From an uncultured cyanobacterium (GTDB lineage: Bacteria > Cyanobacteriota > Cyanobacteriia > CACIAM-69d), in contig CALGDE010000132.1 in the NCBI GenBank assembly GCA_937883785.1, positions 1 through 64,000 on the forward strand: a DNA stretch of 64,000 nucleotides, read 5' to 3'. The notes under the pieces are model-generated. The model did not search any database. It saw only the letters and a list, made by a program, of their open reading frames with translations, and was not told where the DNA came from. Each line of letters starts with the position of its first letter. Positions within the stretch are counted from its first letter, which is position 1. Both the position numbers and the translations under genes were made by a program. Below are positions 53,986 to 63,292 of the stretch, piece after piece.

Positions 53986-56610
53986 CTAAGTTCCTACAGA
54001 AATCAAATCGCCTGCCAGCTTTTTGAACGTTAATCGCTCATTTTCCACGTCCGCAAAAATTACGCAGCCGTCGGTAAATTCCCCGCGCAAAATGCCTTTA
54101 GCGATCGCCGTTTCCAGCTCTTTTTGAATGGTTCGCTTCAGGGGACGTGCGCCATAGGTGGGGTCGTAGCCCACTTCCGCTAGGAATCGAACCGCTTCTT
54201 CAGATAGTTTGAGGGTGATTTTGCGATCGCTCAAACGCTTCCGTAGCCGATCAACCTGCAGCCCCACAATCTTCTGAAGCTGGGATTTTTCGAGGGCGTG
54301 GAAAATAATTAAATCGTCAATACGATTGAGAAATTCCGGGCGAAATTCTGCTCGTAATGCGGTCAAAACTCGCGATCGCATTTCATCGTATTGGGAATTG
54401 TCGCCCACCACATCAAGGATAAATTGCGACCCAATATTACTGGTCATAATTAGGATGGAATTTTTAAAGTCCACCGTGCGTCCTTGAGAGTCGGTAACTC
54501 GCCCATCGTCCAATATTTGCAACATAATATTGAACACATCGGGGTGAGCTTTTTCGATTTCATCAAACAGAATTACCGAATAAGGACGACGGCGCACCGC
54601 TTCCGTTAATTGCCCGCCTTCGTCGTAGCCCACGTATCCCGGAGGCGCACCAATCAGTCGAGATACGGCGTGTTTCTCCATATATTCCGACATATCAATA
54701 CGCACCATTGCCTCGTCCGTATCAAAGAGATAGCTGGCTAAAGCTTTGGCTAATTCGGTTTTACCGACGCCGGTGGGACCGAGGAAAATAAAGCTGGCAA
54801 TGGGTCGGTTGGGGTCAGCTAATCCAGCTCGCGATCGCTGAATAGCATCAGCGACGGCGGTCACCGCTTCCCCTTGTCCAATCACCCGCTTGTGCAATTC
54901 ATCTTCCAACGTTAACAGCCGCTCCATCTCCGAAGCCACCAGTTTACTAATCGGAATTCCGGTCCACTTAGCAATAATTTCGGCGATATCTTCTTCGGTT
55001 ACTTCTTCGCGAAGCATCGACTGCCCCGTTTGTTGGGACTGTAATAATTTTGCCTCCGTTTCCTCTAATTCCTGTTGCAACTGGGTGAGTCTTCCAAACT
55101 TTAATTCGGCGGCTTTATTAAGGTCGTAATCTCGCTCCGCCTGCTGAATTTCCACCTCAACTTTTTCAATTTCTTCCTTCAGCTCCTTCCGCCGATCCAG
55201 CACGTCTTTTTCCGACTGCCACTGGGCATTAAAGCCACTTTGCTGTTCTTTAAAATCCGCTAGCTCTTTCTCTAGGCGAGCCAGGCGATCGCGAGATCCC
55301 GCATCACTTTCCTTTTGCAACGACAGCTTTTCCATTTCAAGCTGCAAAATTTTCCGGTCCACCTCGTCCAGTTCCTCCGGCTTGGAGGTGGCTTCCATTT
55401 TTAGTTTGGCTGCCGCCTCGTCCACCAAATCGATCGCCTTATCGGGCAAAAAGCGATCGCTGATATACCGGGTAGACAAGGTCGCCGCTGCCACTAGAGC
55501 GCTATCGGCAATTTTTACGTTGTGGTGGGTTTCGTAGCGATCCTTCAGTCCGCGCAGGATGGAAATCGTATCCTCCACCGACGGCTGGTCCACAAACACC
55601 TGCTGGAAACGCCGCTCTAGCGCCGCATCTTTTTCGATGTACTTGCGATACTCATCCAAAGTGGTGGCACCGATACAACGCAGCTCACCCCGCGCCAACA
55701 TTGGCTTTAGCAAGTTCCCCGCATCCATGGCGCCCTGGGTTGCCCCAGCGCCAACGACGGTGTGAATCTCGTCAATAAATAGGATTATCTGCCCAGCGGA
55801 ATCGGTCACTTCTTTCAGCACCGCCTTCAGCCGCTCTTCAAACTCACCGCGATACTTCGCTCCGGCAATCAACGCCCCCATATCCAACGCAATTAGCTGG
55901 CGACCTTGCAACGACTCGGGCACGTCCCCCGCCACAATTCGCTGGGCCAATCCTTCTGCGATCGCCGTTTTACCCACACCGGGCTCACCAATCAACACCG
56001 GATTATTTTTGGTGCGTCGGGACAAAATCTGGATGGTGCGGCGAATTTCATCATCCCGCCCAATCACCGGATCTAACTTGCCCTGGCGCGCCCAGTCCGT
56101 TAAATCGCGCCCGTATTTTTCCAGCGCCTCATATTTTCCCTCGGGATCGCGATCGCTCACCGTTTGATTACCTCGCACCTGCTGAATCGCCTCCTTCAGT
56201 TTATTTTCATCTAGGCGAAACTCTTTAAAAAATCCTTTCCCAAAACGATTATCCAGGGCATATCCCAACAGCAAATGCTCGATGGAAATATACTCATCGC
56301 CCATATTCAACTTCGCCTTATCCGCCCGGTCCAGGGTTTGATCCAAGCTCTGCCCCAAATACACCGACGTGCCCGAGCCCTTCACCTTCGGCTGCTTAGC
56401 GATAAATTGCTCCGTATAATCCCGCGCCTTTTGTACCGGCACTTCCGATTTCGTCAAAATGCTGCTCGCCAGCCCTTCCTGTTCCAGCAGCGCCTTCATT
56501 AAATGCTCGGACTCAAGCTGCTGGTGGTTTGCCTGCTTCACTAAATCGGGACAGCGGGCGATCGCCTCCCAAGCTTTGGTGGTGAACTTATTGGGATCGT
56601 TTGGTTGCAT
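53986..56610 (-). CDS. clpB: ATP-dependent chaperone ClpB
   Basis: An 874-residue disaggregase. The double N-domain repeat (about 1-145), first AAA+ domain with Walker [14 protein letters not shown] and [10 protein letters not shown], the long coiled-coil middle domain (about 410-530), and the second AAA+ domain with [26 protein letters not shown] and arginine finger GARPLKR are all present. No ClpP-binding loop is apparent, as expected of ClpB. Cyanobacteria often have two copies; which this is cannot be decided here. Confidence 0.95.
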   Translation of the reverse strand: MQPNDPNKFTTKAWEAIARCPDLVKQANHQQLESEHLMKALLEQEGLASSILTKSEVPVQKARDYTEQFIAKQPKVKGSGTSVYLGQSLDQTLDRADKAKLNMGDEYISIEHLLLGYALDNRFGKGFFKEFRLDENKLKEAIQQVRGNQTVSDRDPEGKYEALEKYGRDLTDWARQGKLDPVIGRDDEIRRTIQILSRRTKNNPVLIGEPGVGKTAIAEGLAQRIVAGDVPESLQGRQLIALDMGALIAGAKYRGEFEERLKAVLKEVTDSAGQIILFIDEIHTVVGAGATQGAMDAGNLLKPMLARGELRCIGATTLDEYRKYIEKDAALERRFQQVFVDQPSVEDTISILRGLKDRYETHHNVKIADSALVAAATLSTRYISDRFLPDKAIDLVDEAAAKLKMEATSKPEELDEVDRKILQLEMEKLSLQKESDAGSRDRLARLEKELADFKEQQSGFNAQWQSEKDVLDRRKELKEEIEKVEVEIQQAERDYDLNKAAELKFGRLTQLQQELEETEAKLLQSQQTGQSMLREEVTEEDIAEIIAKWTGIPISKLVASEMERLLTLEDELHKRVIGQGEAVTAVADAIQRSRAGLADPNRPIASFIFLGPTGVGKTELAKALASYLFDTDEAMVRIDMSEYMEKHAVSRLIGAPPGYVGYDEGGQLTEAVRRRPYSVILFDEIEKAHPDVFNIMLQILDDGRVTDSQGRTVDFKNSILIMTSNIGSQFILDVVGDNSQYDEMRSRVLTALRAEFRPEFLNRIDDLIIFHALEKSQLQKIVGLQVDRLRKRLSDRKITLKLSEEAVRFLAEVGYDPTYGARPLKRTIQKELETAIAKGILRGEFTDGCVIFADVENERLTFKKLAGDLISVGT

Positions 56611-56816
56611 CGTTGGCTAGACTCCGTGGTGGCAAACGGCCGGAGAAAACTTCCTTGGCTATGTCCAAAATTGTAGATAAACGAGTGCTAGATGGGGGTT
56701 CGGCGGTCGCGACGGAGACGGTGGGGTTCCCCGGTCGCTCGCTAATTTTCGTCAATCTGCCTTTAATCTCCCTAATCTGCCTGCTACCCTGCCTGTAGGT
56801 TTATCGGGCTTTAGCC

Positions 56817-57254
56817 ATGAATCAACTGGGTCCCAGTATTTTCGTTGTCTTTTTGTATTACTCCGCTGGCTCCATGGCGATCGCTGCCATCGTCGGTGCC
56901 CAGGTGCTCAATGAAACCCCCTTTAGCGGCGTATCCTTCCAAAACGCCGTCCCCTTGGGATTGCTTTTGGGAGCCGTGGCCACCTACTTCAACCGCACCA
57001 CTGAATTTGCGATCGCCGCCAGCAACCCCAAAGCCCTGCGCAAAAAGCTAGATGCTTGGATGATGGAGCGTGGCTACGAACTGGATTCGGACTTCAAAGC
57101 GGAAGGGGACTTTCAAAGCTATCGAAAATCGTCCTGGCAGCGGTGGACCACCGGACGAATTTTTGTGAAATGGCAAGGAAAATCTGTCACCCTAGTGGGG
57201 CGCTCGTCCATTGTTCGTCCCTTACAACAAGAGCTGTCCGCTGAGGCACAGTAG
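56817..57254 (+). CDS. Conserved membrane protein, unknown function
   Basis: A 145-residue protein with two N-terminal membrane helices (about 7-29 and 43-62) and a cytoplasmic basic domain with KLDAWMMERGYELDSDFKAEGDFQSYRKSSWQRW and the strand pair GRIFVKWQGKSVTLVGRSSIV. The layout suggests a membrane-anchored small beta domain. I do not recognise the family. It is divergent from clpB; the GNAT gene follows closely. Confidence 0.68.
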   Translation: MNQLGPSIFVVFLYYSAGSMAIAAIVGAQVLNETPFSGVSFQNAVPLGLLLGAVATYFNRTTEFAIAASNPKALRKKLDAWMMERGYELDSDFKAEGDFQSYRKSSWQRWTTGRIFVKWQGKSVTLVGRSSIVRPLQQELSAEAQ

Positions 57255-57395
57255 AAGTAAGGTTGTAGGTGGTTTATGGCGTTTTGCCATAGCTATTGTT
57301 CCATCCGAACTATTGTATCCGGACTATTTTTCCTGCCTGCTTTCTTGATTTCTCTTGCGATCGCTGCATCCTCGCGTTTCCTATCGCGCCATCCT

Positions 57396-58130
57396 ATGTC
57401 CCCTTCCCCGTCCCAACCAGCAGCGATCGCCTCGCCCCCCCGTCCTGATTCAGCCATCACCATTCGTGTGGCCCAACAAAAGGACGTTTCCATCCTTGCG
57501 GACCTACTGACTGCCAGTTTCCACAGCCCCGCCGGTTGGCTAGGGTGGCTCTATCCCCTGTTGCGGGCAGGTATTTACGAAGATCTTAACCATCGTTTGC
57601 GCCAGCCCAGTCAGCATTACACTTGCCTTGTAGCCATTGATCCCGCCGTTGATGGGGGAGCGTCTGAGAGGGCGTCTCGGCAAGGGACTCAGCGGGGATC
57701 TCAGCAAAATTCTGCTCAGCCAAGTGTTGCAATGATTCCGCCCGCCTGCTTTTGGCCGCGGGCGAAAAACTCGCCGCAAAACAGTAGACAAGATATAACC
57801 GTGGTGGGAACCGTTGAAATTTCGGCGCGATCGCAATTTCCCTTGGGCTGGGGGGAACCCTCTTATCTGTACATCTCCAACTTGGCGATTGCAGAACCCT
57901 ACCGGCGACAGGGCGTTGCGACGGCGTTGCTAGCGGAATGTGAGCGTTCTGCCAAACGATGGGGATTTACGGCAATTTATTTGCACGTCCTGGAGGACAA
58001 TCAGGCAGCGCGAAGACTTTATCAAGGGGTCGGCTATCGCACTGAATCTATCCTTGCCGATTGGTTTAGTCGCCTATTTGGGCGATCGCGACGGCTCCTA
58101 ATGCGAAAAAACCTAGGTGCCCACCGTTAA
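57396..58130 (+). CDS. GNAT-family N-acetyltransferase
   Basis: A 244-residue protein from the ATG at 57396. The acetyl-CoA-binding core is clear: YISNLAIAEPYRRQGVATALLAECERSAKRWG, then LHVLEDNQAARRLYQGVGY. An insert of about 60 polar residues interrupts the first half. An upstream ATG at 57276 would add a hydrophobic 40-residue stretch; it is less likely because the GNAT fold starts with SAITIRVAQQKDV. The acceptor is unknown. Confidence 0.83.
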   Translation: MSPSPSQPAAIASPPRPDSAITIRVAQQKDVSILADLLTASFHSPAGWLGWLYPLLRAGIYEDLNHRLRQPSQHYTCLVAIDPAVDGGASERASRQGTQRGSQQNSAQPSVAMIPPACFWPRAKNSPQNSRQDITVVGTVEISARSQFPLGWGEPSYLYISNLAIAEPYRRQGVATALLAECERSAKRWGFTAIYLHVLEDNQAARRLYQGVGYRTESILADWFSRLFGRSRRLLMRKNLGAHR

Positions 58131-58474
58131 GCTGAGCACAATCGCTGGAATGACGGCTAGAACCAACAGCTCAGCACCCCAACAGTTACCTGGCGGTGGC
58201 GATTCCCCAAAAACACTCTCTCCAGACCTTCAGCGTTAGTTGCCCAGCATTATGATCCATCATCAAAATTCTTGAATGCTGGGCTCCGAACCGATCACCA
58301 CAAGAGCCAGTCTCTACGAGTTACGTACGCTTTAATTGCCCGACGTAATTCTGTGCATCTACTCCGCCTGATATCTTCTGGGATTACTGTTTATGGACAG
58401 AGGACTCCCATTTGCGTCTAATGGCGTGTGTGTAGGCTTCAAATCCAACTCTCTTCAGCTTTTCTACTGCCCCG
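58131..58474. other. Spacer upstream of the basic hypothetical gene
   Basis: 344 bp in which I see no gene, RNA or element copy. A 36-codon frame from 58394 overlaps the next gene and has no supporting evidence. Confidence 0.45.
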
Positions 58475-58924
58475 GTGAACGAACCTTCTCCCTCCCTTAT
58501 TGAGCAAATTCGCAGTGGTCCCTGCCAGATTATTAACAGCCGCAAGGCTGGCGGGATTATTATTTTAAATCGCCATTCCGCCGAGTTTGCGGGACCAGGA
58601 GCTGTGGTTGCCACCCCCCTCGATAAACACTGCGAAAACGTTATTCCCCTAGGAGACTTAGCTTTAGTCTCTCCCAAGTCCATTGACGACATTCTCACTG
58701 GATACCGAATTCGCCTTCAGTGGATCAAATTAGTCAGCAAATCCACATCCTTGGAAAACACCCAGCTTCGAGCTCAGAAAATCTTGGAGCAGTTTGAGCA
58801 GTTTTTCCGTAAGCGAGACGTACAGCAGGTTCCTGATGAAGTGCTGGCTCAACTAGTGGGTGTTTTACCACAAACTATTCGCAGCGCACGCAAGAAAAAG
58901 CAAAAGATTAAGAAAAAGCTTTAG
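58475..58924 (+). CDS. Hypothetical protein with basic C-terminal tail
   Basis: A 149-residue protein from a GTG start. The N-terminal part holds short beta-like segments (GPCQIINSRKAGGIIILNRH, VVATPLDKHCENVIPLGDLALVS), the middle is helical, and VPDEVLAQLVGVLPQTIRSAR is reminiscent of a small helix-turn-helix. The end RKKKQKIKKKL is strongly basic, suggesting nucleic-acid binding or membrane contact. Family not recognised. A good terminator follows. Confidence 0.6.
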   Translation: MNEPSPSLIEQIRSGPCQIINSRKAGGIIILNRHSAEFAGPGAVVATPLDKHCENVIPLGDLALVSPKSIDDILTGYRIRLQWIKLVSKSTSLENTQLRAQKILEQFEQFFRKRDVQQVPDEVLAQLVGVLPQTIRSARKKKQKIKKKL

Positions 58925-58951
58925 AAAGTCCCTTTACAGAAGCCCATCAAC

Positions 58952-59003
58952 CGCCTTAGACTCCCGTCTGAACAAGAGTTTCAGTGGGAACAGGCGTTTT
59001 TTT
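58952..59003 (+). terminator. Rho-independent terminator with T7 tail
   Basis: Outer stem CGCCT/AGGCG with inner CCC/GGG and CTGAA/TTCAG pairs, followed by seven T residues (58997-59003), 28 bp after the hypothetical gene stop. Confidence 0.8.
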
Positions 59004-59249
59004 GCGTTATGTTATTTATTAAAGACTTTCGTTGTGCTGAATAACTGAAAGGGTGTTTGTCTGCGGTGAGCTGAACCACAAAATTTCGTGATGCCCCTGC
59101 AGCGGATCGGGCTTGTGATTGCAGCTCTTTCCCAGATTAAAAATTCTCTTTAGATTCATTTCTAAAGCACTATTTTTCTAGTGTCAAATACCGCATAAAA
59201 CTTAAAAAAGTTTTAGTGATAATTTTTTAGATATCCCGGAAGATCTTAA
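59004..59249. other. AT-rich leader of cytM
   Basis: About 245 bp without a gene; AT-rich from 59140 onward, with several promoter-like hexamers but none that can be picked over the others. Presumably holds the cytM promoter. Confidence 0.4.
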
Positions 59250-59645
59250 TTGGAAGTTTCTGCATCCCAAACAGTTTTGTCTCAGGCAAAAAGCTCCTCT
59301 CGCCTTTGGTGGTGGGCTATGGCTATTGCTGGCGTGGTGCTGGTTCTTGGCTTGGTGGCTGGGTTTCTGGTGTGGTCAAAGCCGATGGACCCTTACGTTA
59401 AGGGGGTTTTAGAGCTGACAGGAGATGTGGATCGGGGGGGAGATATCTTTCTGATGAACTGCTCCACCTGCCATGGTTTCGACGCAACGGGGCGGGTCGG
59501 TCCTAGTTTGCAAGGGGTGGGCGATCGCAAATCTCAGCAGCAATTGATTCATCAGGTGGTTAGCGGTAAAACGCCACCCATGCCGCAATTTCAGCCAGAC
59601 ACTCAAGATATGGCTGACCTTTTGAGCTATTTACAAACCCTCTAA
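59250..59645 (+). CDS. cytM: Membrane-anchored cytochrome c, CytM type
   Basis: A 131-residue c-type cytochrome with an uncleaved N-terminal helix (about 19-42). The heme site is CSTCH (Cys71, Cys74, His75) and the sixth ligand is Met111 in TPPMPQFQP; DMADLLSYLQTL is the typical end. The sequence around the heme and the PPMPQF stretch match cyanobacterial CytM, reported to affect respiration and photosynthesis in the dark or under stress. The TTG start gives a family-length protein; no better ATG exists before the helix. Confidence 0.88.
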   Translation: MEVSASQTVLSQAKSSSRLWWWAMAIAGVVLVLGLVAGFLVWSKPMDPYVKGVLELTGDVDRGGDIFLMNCSTCHGFDATGRVGPSLQGVGDRKSQQQLIHQVVSGKTPPMPQFQPDTQDMADLLSYLQTL

Positions 59646-59929
59646 GTAAGCTTGAGCAGATTCTTTATAAGCTTGATCAAGCCCTTTTCTGGTTGACACC
59701 GGTCTTTACGGGACGCCCTTTATGAGGAGTCAGTTTTTAAAGGAACTGAGAATTTTAAAGGGGAAATAAAGGGTTGGCGAAGGGTTTATAAAGCTTTTGA
59801 AGATTGGGTGAAGCCTGGAAAATACCGGTGCTATTCCCCTTTTCGCGCCGTTAGAGTCGAAGCATAAGAGAAGAAGCCAAGCTTTGCGTTTGGGTGATTC
59901 CCTTGCTACTCTCTCTTCCGGTGATTTTG

Positions 59930-60658
59930 ATGTTGAACTTTAAAACTTTCGCCACGTTAGGATTAACTGCTGCTGCGTTGGCGATCGCCCCCAATGCTGA
60001 AGCGTTTACCCGCTACGGTTCCCTGACGGCGCAGGAATTTGAAGATCGCAACGTTGAAGTGGTGCTGTCTCCGGAAAGTCGCTGGGGTGATGGTGGCGTG
60101 TCGGCTCGCACCCACGAAGTCAATATCCACCGCTCGGATTTTTCTACTGCGGATCAGAGTAATTACCGATGGGAAAATGGCGAGGCGGTGAACTTTTCCG
60201 TTGTATTTGACGGCATCAATACTCTGACTTACACCATCGGCGACACGGTGTTGCAAACCACCGAGGTGGAGGACAATTTCTCTGATTTATATTTGCGCAC
60301 GTCTGCCTACCGCGCTGGGTCGAGCATGACGTTGACGAATATGACTTTCTCTAATGGCGGAACCACTGAAGCAATTGATGATGTGGCGTCGGTGTGTGAC
60401 TCCGGTTGCGGTTTCTTTGACGCCAGCTACTACCACATTGGCGATATTGTTGGCGCGTTTTCGCTGACGGGGCAGTCCATGATGAGCTGGGATGAAGAGG
60501 GTCCGTTACCGACCAATTCACGGTTGGCTTATCAAGTGAAGCTGGTTTACGGTGATGGTGATATTGTCAGCACGCCGGAGCCTGGATCCATGCTGGGATT
60601 GGCGGGTTTGGCTTTGGGGGCGATCACCGCCGGAAAAGGCAAGAAAAAAGACGCTTAG
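59930..60658 (+). CDS. PEP-CTERM sorting-domain protein, likely exosortase substrate
   Basis: A 242-residue exported protein from the ATG at 59930 (signal peptide to about residue 25, NAEA); a GTG at 59894 would add 12 residues. The C-terminus has the full PEP-CTERM signal: TPEPGS (215-220), a hydrophobic helix (221-233) and the basic cluster GKGKKK. The body is rich in beta and aromatic residues and contains a Cys pair (CDSGC, 156-160). Probable substrate of the exosortase at 42496. Function of the body unknown. Confidence 0.85.
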   Translation: MLNFKTFATLGLTAAALAIAPNAEAFTRYGSLTAQEFEDRNVEVVLSPESRWGDGGVSARTHEVNIHRSDFSTADQSNYRWENGEAVNFSVVFDGINTLTYTIGDTVLQTTEVEDNFSDLYLRTSAYRAGSSMTLTNMTFSNGGTTEAIDDVASVCDSGCGFFDASYYHIGDIVGAFSLTGQSMMSWDEEGPLPTNSRLAYQVKLVYGDGDIVSTPEPGSMLGLAGLALGAITAGKGKKKDA

Positions 60659-60677
60659 GTCATAACGGGGGCGCAAT

Positions 60678-61286
60678 GTGAAGCTCCGCAAGTTGACGAA
60701 ATTATTGGCAGGTTTGATTGGGGCGATGGGCACCGGAGTGGTGGCGATCGCCCCAATGTCTATAGCGCAATCGATTCCTGAAGCTCAGCCAGAGCAGGTT
60801 CCAACGTTAGAGATGCTGGAGGAGGCGCTGACGCAGGGGAACTGGCAGCGGGGCGATGAGCTGACTTGGGAAATTTTGACGGGCAGGATGGACAAGCCGG
60901 ATGGTCGACAGTTCCGGCAATTTCCTTGCGATCGCCTAGAACGCATTGACCGAGCGTGGCGGCAGGCTAGTGGCGATCGCTTTGGATTTTCGGTGCAGTG
61001 GCGGCTCTGGCGACATCTAATGGTTCGCTTAGGAGATCAGCGTGAAACACGGCAGGCGTTTGACCGAGAAGTGGGCTGGCTGGGAAGTGAGCATGGTGTT
61101 AATCCCAGGGGAGACGAGGGTGATTTGCCGTTAGGGTATTGGCCGCTGGAGCAGTCTTGGTTTTCGGGCAATATTTTGCGCTTCGGCTGTGGCGATGAGG
61201 CATGCACCTTCGCGCGGACGGTGGTGGAAGAGCAGCGACCGGCTTTGGAGTATATTTTTCCGCGTCTGTCTCAGTGTCGTCTTTGA
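60678..61286 (+). CDS. Exported GUN4-domain protein
   Basis: A 202-residue protein from a GTG start, with a signal peptide (about 1-31, SIAQS) and a GUN4 domain. The signature FPCDRLERIDRAWRQASGDRFGFSVQWRLW (partly quoted, about residues 72-101) is preceded by LEEALTQGNWQRGDELTWEIL. Classical GUN4 binds Mg-porphyrins and activates Mg-chelatase in the cytoplasm; this one appears to be exported, so a different role is likely. It lies 19 bp after the PEP-CTERM gene and may be cotranscribed with it. Confidence 0.82.
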   Translation: MKLRKLTKLLAGLIGAMGTGVVAIAPMSIAQSIPEAQPEQVPTLEMLEEALTQGNWQRGDELTWEILTGRMDKPDGRQFRQFPCDRLERIDRAWRQASGDRFGFSVQWRLWRHLMVRLGDQRETRQAFDREVGWLGSEHGVNPRGDEGDLPLGYWPLEQSWFSGNILRFGCGDEACTFARTVVEEQRPALEYIFPRLSQCRL

Positions 61287-61398
61287 TGGGTAAAACTCTT
61301 AGCTGGGGCGTAATTCCGTTTCCAAGTCGCGGTAATTTGGAGCAGGGTATATTTTCTGCGGCAGTTTACCTAGCACATAGCGGTTGAAGGAGTGGATT

Positions 61399-61851
61399 AT
61401 GGCTGAGCGATCGCCGTCTGAGGGGATGATTCTGAAAGGGCAGTATCGAGGCTATGCGATGCAGCTCCAGGTTGCGCTGGTGGATTCGGCGACGGCGGCG
61501 GGGCGATCGCTGGACCCGGAAGTGTTCGTGGAGATGGACACGATGGTGAAGCAAGCCCAGGCGCAGATTGATCGCCACATTGAGTATGGGCAAATCGCTA
61601 ACCAATTTGAGGAAAGCTTTTTGCAGCCGCTGGTATCCAAGGGATTTAGCAAGGCAAAAATTGTGGATGCGATCGCCGATTTCGCTAGCCAGTCCAACTG
61701 GCCCAGCGAGGTGGTGAAGAATTTGGAGTATGCAGCGGCGGCGCTTCAGGATGAAGGTGCTGGGGGCGAGGCGATGGCTCCCGATATGAATGCGGATGTG
61801 ATTACGGGGACGCCCATTTCCCAGCGTCCAATGCCGACGCCTGAGGGATAG
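61399..61851 (+). CDS. Hypothetical helical protein
   Basis: A 150-residue soluble protein from the ATG at 61399 (five codons shorter than the longest frame). It is mainly helical, with DPEVFVEMDTMVKQAQAQIDRHIEYGQI and SKGFSKAKIVDAIADFA; the last 25 residues are polar and flexible. HIP1 codons match the neighbours. Family not recognised. It precedes mnmE by only a few bases, so the pair is probably one transcript. Confidence 0.6.
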   Translation: MAERSPSEGMILKGQYRGYAMQLQVALVDSATAAGRSLDPEVFVEMDTMVKQAQAQIDRHIEYGQIANQFEESFLQPLVSKGFSKAKIVDAIADFASQSNWPSEVVKNLEYAAAALQDEGAGGEAMAPDMNADVITGTPISQRPMPTPEG

Positions 61852-61869
61852 GTTTTGGGCAGCGGAACG

Positions 61870-63261
61870 ATGACGGTTGGGACCACCATTGCGGCGATCG
61901 CCACAGCGATTGTGCCCCAGCAGGGCAGCGTGGGAATTGTGCGAGTGTCGGGGCCAGAGTCCTGGGCGATCGCGCAGCAAATTTTCCACGCACCGGGTCA
62001 GCAAGCCTGGGATAGCCATCGGGTTGTGTACGGCATGGTGGCAGACCCGGCGACTGACAAGGTGGTGGATGAGGCGCTGCTGATTTTGATGCAGGCACCG
62101 CGCACCTTTACCCGCGAAGATGTGGTGGAGTTCCACTGCCACGGCGGCATGATGGTGGTGCAGCAGGTGCTGCAGTTGTGTTTGCAGCAGGGGGCGCGGC
62201 TGGCTCAGCCGGGGGAGTTTACGATGCGGGCGTTTTTAAATGGGCGCATTGACCTAACCCAGGCGGAGAGCGTGGCGGATTTGGTGGGGGCGCAGTCTCC
62301 CCAGGCGGCACAGATGGCGTTGGCGGGGGTGCGGGGCAAGCTGGCGGAACCGATTCGATCGCTGCGAACCCAATGCTTAGATGTGCTAGCGGAGGTGGAG
62401 GCTCGCATTGATTTTGCCGATGATTTGCCGCCCCTAGACGAAAACGAGGTTGCTCAGGAATTGCGGAGGATTGGTGAGGCGATCGCCCAAATCCTAGGCA
62501 CCGCTGACCGGGGCGAGCTACTGCGTAGCGGCATTAAGGTGGCGATTGTTGGACGCCCTAATGTGGGTAAATCTAGCTTGCTTAATGCCTGGAGTCGCAG
62601 CGATCGCGCTATTGTGACGGACCTGCCGGGCACTACGCGGGATGTGGTGGAGTCGCGACTGGTGGTGGGGGGTATTCCGGTGCAGGTGCTGGATACGGCG
62701 GGCATCCGGGAGACGGAAGATGTGGTGGAAAAAATTGGGGTGGAGCGATCGCGAGATGCGGCGTCTGAGGCGGATTTGGTGATTTTGGCGATCGATGCGG
62801 CGGCGGGTTGGACCGCTGGGGATGAGGAGATTTATCAGCAAGCAAAGGATCAGCCGTTGATTGTGGTGGTGAATAAGGTGGATTTGTTGACCGATGAGGG
62901 GGGAGTCGAGGGCATTTTGCCTGGGACGGTGAGCGGGGGGGCGATCGCGATCGTTCAAACGGCGGCGGCTAAAAATCAGGGAATTGATCGGCTGGAGGCG
63001 GCGATTATTACCGCTGCCACTCGCAACCAAATTCAGGCGACGGATATGGACCTGGCGATTAACCAGCGTCAGGCGGCAGCTTTGACTCGCGCTCAGTCAG
63101 CATTGGAGCGAGTGTGCGAAACGGTGGCGAACCAAATGCCCCTGGACTTTTGGACCATTGACCTACGGGATGCGGTGTATGCTTTGGGAGAAATTACCGG
63201 CGAAGAGGTGACTGAATCCGTTTTAGGACGAATTTTCAGTCGCTTTTGTATTGGTAAATAG
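61870..63261 (+). CDS. mnmE: tRNA modification GTPase MnmE
   Basis: A 463-residue GTPase that, with MnmG, makes the 5-aminomethyl-type modification of uridine 34 in some tRNAs. The N-terminal formyl-THF-binding domain ([14 protein letters not shown]), G1 [14 protein letters not shown]2/G3 TTRDVVES and [11 protein letters not shown]4 NKVD and the invariant C-terminal FCIGK are all present. The ATG at 61870 is preferred to a TTG 15 bases upstream. pth follows on the same strand. Confidence 0.95.
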   Translation: MTVGTTIAAIATAIVPQQGSVGIVRVSGPESWAIAQQIFHAPGQQAWDSHRVVYGMVADPATDKVVDEALLILMQAPRTFTREDVVEFHCHGGMMVVQQVLQLCLQQGARLAQPGEFTMRAFLNGRIDLTQAESVADLVGAQSPQAAQMALAGVRGKLAEPIRSLRTQCLDVLAEVEARIDFADDLPPLDENEVAQELRRIGEAIAQILGTADRGELLRSGIKVAIVGRPNVGKSSLLNAWSRSDRAIVTDLPGTTRDVVESRLVVGGIPVQVLDTAGIRETEDVVEKIGVERSRDAASEADLVILAIDAAAGWTAGDEEIYQQAKDQPLIVVVNKVDLLTDEGGVEGILPGTVSGGAIAIVQTAAAKNQGIDRLEAAIITAATRNQIQATDMDLAINQRQAAALTRAQSALERVCETVANQMPLDFWTIDLRDAVYALGEITGEEVTESVLGRIFSRFCIGK

Positions 63262-63292
63262 CCGGTTAGTCATTAAATTTCCAATCATCCCA

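Noticed and set aside
61366-62142. 258-codon minus-strand open frame
   Set aside because: It lies opposite the hypothetical gene and mnmE, is rich in His/Arg/Leu with no domain, and is a GC-driven shadow of well-supported genes.
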